Below are positions 5,149 to 6,057 of a stretch of DNA of 6,057 nt, piece by piece. A program made the translations under genes and the position numbers. The notes beneath the pieces were generated by a model. It saw only the letters and a list, made by a program, of their open reading frames with translations. It was not told where the DNA came from and searched no databases. The stretch's first letter is position 1. The number at the start of each line of letters is the position of its first letter. Origin of the DNA: Dehalococcoidia bacterium (GTDB lineage: Bacteria > Chloroflexota > Dehalococcoidia > Dehalococcoidales > E44-bin46); the NCBI GenBank assembly GCA_020343755.1, contig CP070810.1:962594-968650 (forward strand), in the 5' to 3' direction.

Positions 5149-6057
5149 GCTGAGACGAATCATCGTCGGTCTCCCATGGGGGCAGGTATGAGGAGTAGTT
5201 ATTTGCTCCAGTTGTCGCACCAGTTCACGCATTTCGTCATCAGTTAATACCTGCCCGGCTTTCACCGCACCGTGGCAAGCCATGGATATGGCTATCTTTT
5301 CCAACCAATCACCCTTCTCCCATCCAGAATCTAATAATTCCCTCACCATTTCTGCCCAGTCCTTGTTAGCCAACAAAGCTGGCACAGCCCGGACTAGAAA
5401 GGTTCTTTCACCAAAAGGTTCAATAGAGAAACCAAATTCGGCCAGGTTTTCACACTGGGATTTCAAGACTTCCTCCTGTTTGGGATTAACCTCAAAAGTT
5501 ACCGGCTGAAGCAGCCCTTGAACCTCTATTTCCTGCTGTGACCTCTGGTCGTTAATCCTCTCAAAAAGGATACGCTCGTGGGCAGCATGCTGGTCAATAA
5601 GATATAAGCCATCAGGTCCCTCAGCTATAATATAGCTACTAGAGAGCTGACCTAATATCCGTAAAGCAGGCAGGGTTACCGCCGGGATCTGAGGAGCTGA
5701 TGGTGGCGAAGGGGTAAGAATGCTCTCAGCTTCAGCTGATACCGGTAATTCCTGCCTTGGTACTGAAGGCGCTCCATATGCAGTAGCTACTTCCTCAATT
5801 TTAGGCACCGGCATCAGTTCAATTAAAGTCTGCCGAACTGCCCTCTGGACAGCGCTAAAAACGGCGTGTTCATTCTGAAATTTCACTTCGCTTTTAGTCG
5901 GGTGAATATTAATGTCCACTTCCTTGGGAGAGAGTGAAATGTTAATAATAGCCACCGGATGTTTTCCCGGCATCAATAGCCCATGGTAAGCCTCCTCCAC
6001 TGCCCAGGCTAACAAACGGCTATTTGTCCAGCGGCGATTGACAAAGAGACTGAGGTA
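5113..6057 (-). CDS. mutL: DNA mismatch repair protein MutL, C-terminal part, cut by the right edge
   Basis: MutL links mismatch recognition by MutS to strand incision. The visible 314 residues begin inside the N-terminal ATPase/transducer region (YLSLFVN at the edge; VDINIHPTKSEVKF at 5919-5878). A Pro/Ala-rich linker (about 5800-5665) follows, then the dimerisation/endonuclease domain. That domain carries the metal-binding DQHAAHERILFE (5595-5560, fitting DQHA-x2-E-x4-E), a QGLLQP segment (5520-5503) fitting the beta-clamp-binding motif, ACH (near 5275), CPHGRP (5184-5167) and a terminal EFGR. These mark a nicking MutL, as in bacteria lacking MutH. The frame is open to the right edge; a TTG at 6015 is an internal Leu, not the start. 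Its 3' end overlaps lepB by 36 bases on the opposite strand. Confidence 0.96.
   Translation of the reverse strand, partial: YLSLFVNRRWTNSRLLAWAVEEAYHGLLMPGKHPVAIINISLSPKEVDINIHPTKSEVKFQNEHAVFSAVQRAVRQTLIELMPVPKIEEVATAYGAPSVPRQELPVSAEAESILTPSPPSAPQIPAVTLPALRILGQLSSSYIIAEGPDGLYLIDQHAAHERILFERINDQRSQQEIEVQGLLQPVTFEVNPKQEEVLKSQCENLAEFGFSIEPFGERTFLVRAVPALLANKDWAEMVRELLDSGWEKGDWLEKIAISMACHGAVKAGQVLTDDEMRELVRQLEQITTPHTCPHGRPTMIRLSLGQLRKEFGRS
5135..5154. terminator. 7-bp hairpin at the convergent lepB/mutL ends, weak terminator candidate
   Basis: CTCAGCT (5135-5141) pairs perfectly with AGCTGAG (5148-5154) around the 6-base loop GCCCTA. The lepB stop codon TAA (5146-5148) lies at the edge of the loop. 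No T-run follows on either strand, and the stem lies inside mutL coding sequence, so termination by this element is doubtful. Confidence 0.25.

Noticed and set aside
5113..6015. Reading the mutL frame as a complete 300-residue gene starting at the TTG at 6015
   Set aside because: The frame continues upstream to the window edge with MutL-like residues (YLSLFVN...), so that codon is an internal leucine.

Overview
The window is about 6 kb of a moderate-GC bacterial chromosome. Protein style and gene content suggest a Chloroflexota bacterium of the Dehalococcoidia type: a complete riboflavin operon between a signal peptidase and a nicking-type mutL, plus a free-standing EF-Tu domain 2-like protein. 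That placement is an inference from remembered gene neighbourhoods and was not checked. Most of the window is housekeeping. I see no mobile element, CRISPR array, tRNA, rRNA or canonical riboswitch.

Left part (1-970). The first 59 bases hold the 5' end of an unrecognised minus-strand gene with a strong ribosome binding site. I see no gene in 60-222. Next is a 76-residue minus-strand protein made of a regular coiled coil and one CPHCG knuckle. It is transcribed from a perfect-consensus sigma-70-type promoter (TTGACA, 17 bases, TATAAT). A divergent promoter drives an 84-residue EF-Tu domain 2-like protein. Between the two -35 boxes lie a 10-base direct repeat and an inverted repeat that could be a shared operator.

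Middle (948-4438, minus strand). Four tightly packed genes run ribD, ribE, ribBA, ribH in transcription order. RibD and RibBA make the two substrates that lumazine synthase (RibH) joins, and riboflavin synthase (RibE) finishes the vitamin. Spacings are 2, 29 and 10 bases. The ribBA and ribE starts are set at internal ATG codons with good ribosome binding sites rather than at the longest open frame. No FMN riboswitch precedes ribD. Instead an extended -10 element lies so close to the ribD ATG that the mRNA may be nearly leaderless. A long hairpin surrounds the ribH stop codon, between it and the convergent EF-Tu-like gene.

Right part (4591-6057). lepB (signal peptidase I) diverges from ribD. 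It converges with mutL, which runs off the right edge, and the two coding ends overlap by 36 bases in exact antisense codon register. The mutL segment keeps the end of the transducer domain, the clamp-binding motif and all the metal-binding motifs of endonuclease-type MutL.
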